From CAIZGX01 sp964511555 (GTDB lineage: Bacteria > Bacteroidota > Bacteroidia > Flavobacteriales_D > Sanyastnellaceae): DNA of 8,082 nt. The notes below the pieces were generated by a model that did no database searches, was not told the DNA's origin, and worked only from the letters and a program-made list of their open reading frames with translations. Shown piece after piece: positions 6,729 through 8,082 of the stretch. Position 1 is the stretch's first letter. The number at the start of each line of letters is the position of its first letter. The position numbers were made by a program, and so were the translations under genes. The DNA lies in contig CAZEFR010000066.1 of the NCBI GenBank assembly GCA_964511555.1, positions 1 to 8,082 on the forward strand. The letters are read 5' to 3'.

Positions 6729-7613
6729 GTGAACACCACTCCATTCTTCGATTACTTAACCAACGAAAAGAGATCCTCTGTTCACACTGTCTCTGCCTAT
6801 CGCAGCGACATTGGTCAATTCGAAGAATTCATGCTACTTCAATTCGAAATCACGGATATTGCCGCTGTAAGCTCTGCGCATGTCAGAAGCTGGATAAGCG
6901 AGTTAATGATTCAAGAAATATCTGAACGGAGCATTCATCGAAAACTATCGGCTTTAAACGCTTGGTTCCGATACTTACTCAAACGAAAAGAGATTAGTGT
7001 CAATCCGGCTAAAGGAGTTACCAAACCCAAACGCCCCTCTCGCCTGCCCGAAACGCTCCAAGAGCAGCAAGGTTTGGATTTATATCGACTCGAAGACACT
7101 GAAATTTCCTCTGAAAAAGAAAACGCCTTGCTTATTCAGTTGTTTTACGAAACGGGCATTCGTCTATCGGAAATGATGGGGTTAAAACACAGAGACATTG
7201 ACTTCGGCATTGGGCAAATTAAAGTTTTAGGCAAACGAAATAAAGTACGCTACGTGCCCGTTAGCGACGAGATGATGCAGAAGTTGAAGGGGCATATGTT
7301 GGGGTCACATTCGAACAATGCTGATAGCACTTTGTTTCAGAATGAAAAAGGGCATGCTCTAAGCCGTTCGAGTTTCTACAGACGAGTAAAAACTACTTTG
7401 TCTGGCATTACTACCCAAGAGAAAAAAAGTCCTCACATACTGCGACATAGTTTTGCGACGCACATGTTGAACAATGGCGCTGATTTAAATCACATTAAAG
7501 AAATACTTGGGCATGCTAATTTAGCTGCCACCCAGATATACACGCACCTAAGTGCTGATAGACTTAAACAAATACACACACACTTGCACCCAAGAGAAAA
7601 TAAATCAATTTAA
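6729..7613 (+). CDS. xerC: Tyrosine recombinase, XerC/XerD type
   Basis: Site-specific recombinase, presumably resolving chromosome dimers at dif with a partner Xer protein. From the GTG at 6729 it has 294 residues, the usual Xer length. Residues about 1-86 form the SAM-like DNA-binding domain (FFDYLTNEKRSSVHTVSAYRSDI), and 100-290 the catalytic domain. All active-site residues are visible: R145 (ETGIRLSE), K169 (VLGKRNK), H236 and R239 (HILRHSF), H262 (LGHAN) and nucleophile Y271 (IYTH). A TTG at 6693 would extend the frame, but it lies inside the rpsU terminator hairpin and adds residues unlike the family; GTG gives the typical N-terminus. Placement between rpsU and the hibernation factor is a conserved Bacteroidota arrangement, which argues for housekeeping Xer rather than an element integrase. 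Whether it is XerC or XerD is not certain. Confidence 0.85.
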   Translation: MNTTPFFDYLTNEKRSSVHTVSAYRSDIGQFEEFMLLQFEITDIAAVSSAHVRSWISELMIQEISERSIHRKLSALNAWFRYLLKRKEISVNPAKGVTKPKRPSRLPETLQEQQGLDLYRLEDTEISSEKENALLIQLFYETGIRLSEMMGLKHRDIDFGIGQIKVLGKRNKVRYVPVSDEMMQKLKGHMLGSHSNNADSTLFQNEKGHALSRSSFYRRVKTTLSGITTQEKKSPHILRHSFATHMLNNGADLNHIKEILGHANLAATQIYTHLSADRLKQIHTHLHPRENKSI

Positions 7614-7624
7614 AACCAACAACA

Positions 7625-7915
7625 ATGCAAATTACCGTTCAGAGCATTCATTTTGACGCTGATTCTAAGTTAATCGCGTTTGCTGAGGAGAAAACATCAA
7701 AATTAGCCTTGTTTCACCCTTCAATTCACAAAGCTGAAGTTTCACTTCGGATTGACAAAAACTCGGATCAAGAAAATAAGTTAGCAGAAATAATTTTAAA
7801 AGTGCCTGGAACAGAGCTCTTTGCAAAAAAACAATGCAAATCATTTGAAGAGGCAATTGACATGGCTGTAGACGCCTTAAAAAGACAGATTGAAAAAAAT
7901 AAAGAAAAGCAATAA
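7625..7915 (+). CDS. hpf: Ribosome hibernation-promoting factor, short form (HPF/RaiA family)
   Basis: A 96-residue protein matching the ribosome-associated YfiA/HPF family: it starts MQITVQSIHFDADSKLIAFAEEKTSKLALF, continues with the beta strands KAEVSLRIDK and LAEIILKVPGTELFAKK, and ends in the amphipathic helix SFEEAIDMAVDALKRQIEK. It binds the mRNA/tRNA channel of the small subunit and stores ribosomes in an inactive state in slow growth. The long-form C-terminal dimerisation domain is absent, so this is the short type. It starts 11 bp after the recombinase stop with an A-rich leader, suggesting co-transcription. The neighbours rpsU and tRNA-Thr agree with a translation-linked role. The name raiA is also used. 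Confidence 0.92.
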   Translation: MQITVQSIHFDADSKLIAFAEEKTSKLALFHPSIHKAEVSLRIDKNSDQENKLAEIILKVPGTELFAKKQCKSFEEAIDMAVDALKRQIEKNKEKQ

Positions 7916-7931
7916 AAAAAACTCACTAGAG

Positions 7932-7962
7932 TTTGGATATACCAAAATAATAACTACATTTG
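7932..7962 (+). promoter_or_regulatory. Bacteroidota-type promoter for the tRNA-Thr unit
   Basis: TTTG (7932-7935), a 19 bp spacer and TACATTTG (7955-7962) match the consensus exactly, with the same geometry as the rpsU promoter. CACCCC follows directly. The predicted start lies near 7966, about 60 nt before the tRNA, inside the left arm of a hairpin. Confidence 0.85.
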
Positions 7963-7992
7963 CACCCCTAATTTACGAGTTAGGGGTGTTTT
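7963..7992 (+). terminator. Hairpin plus T run between hpf and tRNA-Thr (terminator or leader structure)
   Basis: CACCCCTAA (7963-7971) and TTAGGGGTG (7980-7988) form a perfect 9 bp stem with an 8 nt loop, followed by TTTT and GTTG. It looks like an intrinsic terminator for read-through from xerC-hpf. It also lies directly after the -7 box at 7955-7962, so most of it would form the 5' end of the tRNA-Thr transcript. Which role dominates cannot be told from sequence. Confidence 0.6.
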
Positions 7993-8027
7993 GTTGTAGT
8001 TCTTTGAATCACTAAAAACGTTTTTAC

Positions 8028-8082
8028 GCCGGTGTAGCTCAGCTGGCCAGAGCAGCTGATTTGTAATCAGCTGGTCGGGGGT
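8028..8082 (+). tRNA. tRNA-Thr (anticodon TGT), 3' end cut by window edge
   Basis: Acceptor strand GCCGGTG (8028-8034), T8-A9, a D arm closed by GCTC/GAGC, and the anticodon stem GCTGA/TCAGC around TTTGTAA. This gives anticodon TGT at 8062-8064, reading threonine codons. The variable loop TGGTC and the start of the T stem follow, then the window ends. About 55 of roughly 75 nucleotides are present. In this phylum such a tRNA-Thr commonly heads a tRNA cluster leading to tuf. Confidence 0.95.

Noticed and set aside
6683..6925. An 80-codon plus-strand frame starting at the ATG before the rpsU terminator.
   Set aside because: It runs through the terminator hairpin and then overlaps the recombinase gene in another frame, with a product resembling no family I know.
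6729..7613. Tyrosine recombinase as an integrase marking a genomic island next to a tRNA.
   Set aside because: Its length, motifs and conserved position between rpsU and hpf fit housekeeping Xer; there are no attachment-site duplications, phage genes or composition shift.
7912..7934. AAACTC/GAGTTT hairpin next to an A run, which on the minus strand reads as a stem followed by a T run.
   Set aside because: The stem is only 6 bp, there is no minus-strand gene to terminate nearby, and on the plus strand only three Ts follow; it also overlaps the -33 box of the tRNA-Thr promoter.
8014..8025. The 12 bp palindrome AAAAACGTTTTT just before tRNA-Thr.
   Set aside because: Simple A/T runs around CG with no loop; too low in complexity to call an operator or processing site.

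Overview
The window reads as chromosomal DNA of a member of the Bacteroidota, most likely a Flavobacteriales-type marine or freshwater lineage. Four lines of evidence support this. Promoters have the Bacteroidota sigma form (TTTG, 19-20 bp, TAnnTTTG). Genes mostly lack Shine-Dalgarno sequences and have A-rich leaders. There is a DUF5606 gene, a family I know only from this phylum. There is also a large secreted protein ending in a gliding-motility-associated (CHU_C, type B) type IX secretion sorting domain. The DNA is moderately AT-rich with no visible change in composition, and there are no insertion sequences, phage genes or CRISPR repeats. The window is cut inside a tRNA gene at both ends.

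Left part, minus strand (1-577): a tRNA-Val(TAC) cut by the window edge with its own promoter, then a DUF5606 gene, also with its own promoter. Middle, plus strand (637-6408): cytoplasmic type I L-asparaginase; a 744-residue surface protein (signal peptide, L-type lectin-like domain, six Cys-paired Ig/PKD-like repeats, T9SS sorting domain); a membrane-anchored helix-hairpin-helix (ComEA-like) protein whose 3' end overlaps the start of adenine phosphoribosyltransferase (apt); and an acyl-CoA dehydrogenase.

Right part, plus strand (6411-8082): a translation-linked block of rpsU (S21) with a textbook promoter and a strong intrinsic terminator, a XerC/D-type tyrosine recombinase, a short ribosome hibernation factor (HPF/RaiA), and a promoter driving tRNA-Thr(TGT). 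In Bacteroidota this order normally continues into further tRNAs (Tyr, Gly) and tuf, tRNA-Trp, secE, nusG and ribosomal protein genes. I expect that beyond the right edge, but it is not visible here.

I found no convincing undescribed system. The points most worth a second look are: a shared promoter form with a C-rich stretch just after the -7 box at the tRNA and translation genes; a hairpin lying directly on the predicted start of the tRNA-Thr transcript; the rpsU terminator ending about a dozen bases before the recombinase start codon; the lectin-Ig T9SS surface protein and its uncertain start; and the ComEA-like/apt overlap. No gene-free stretch exceeds 300 bases; the longest, 3934-4108, holds only an AT-rich inverted repeat that I could recognise.
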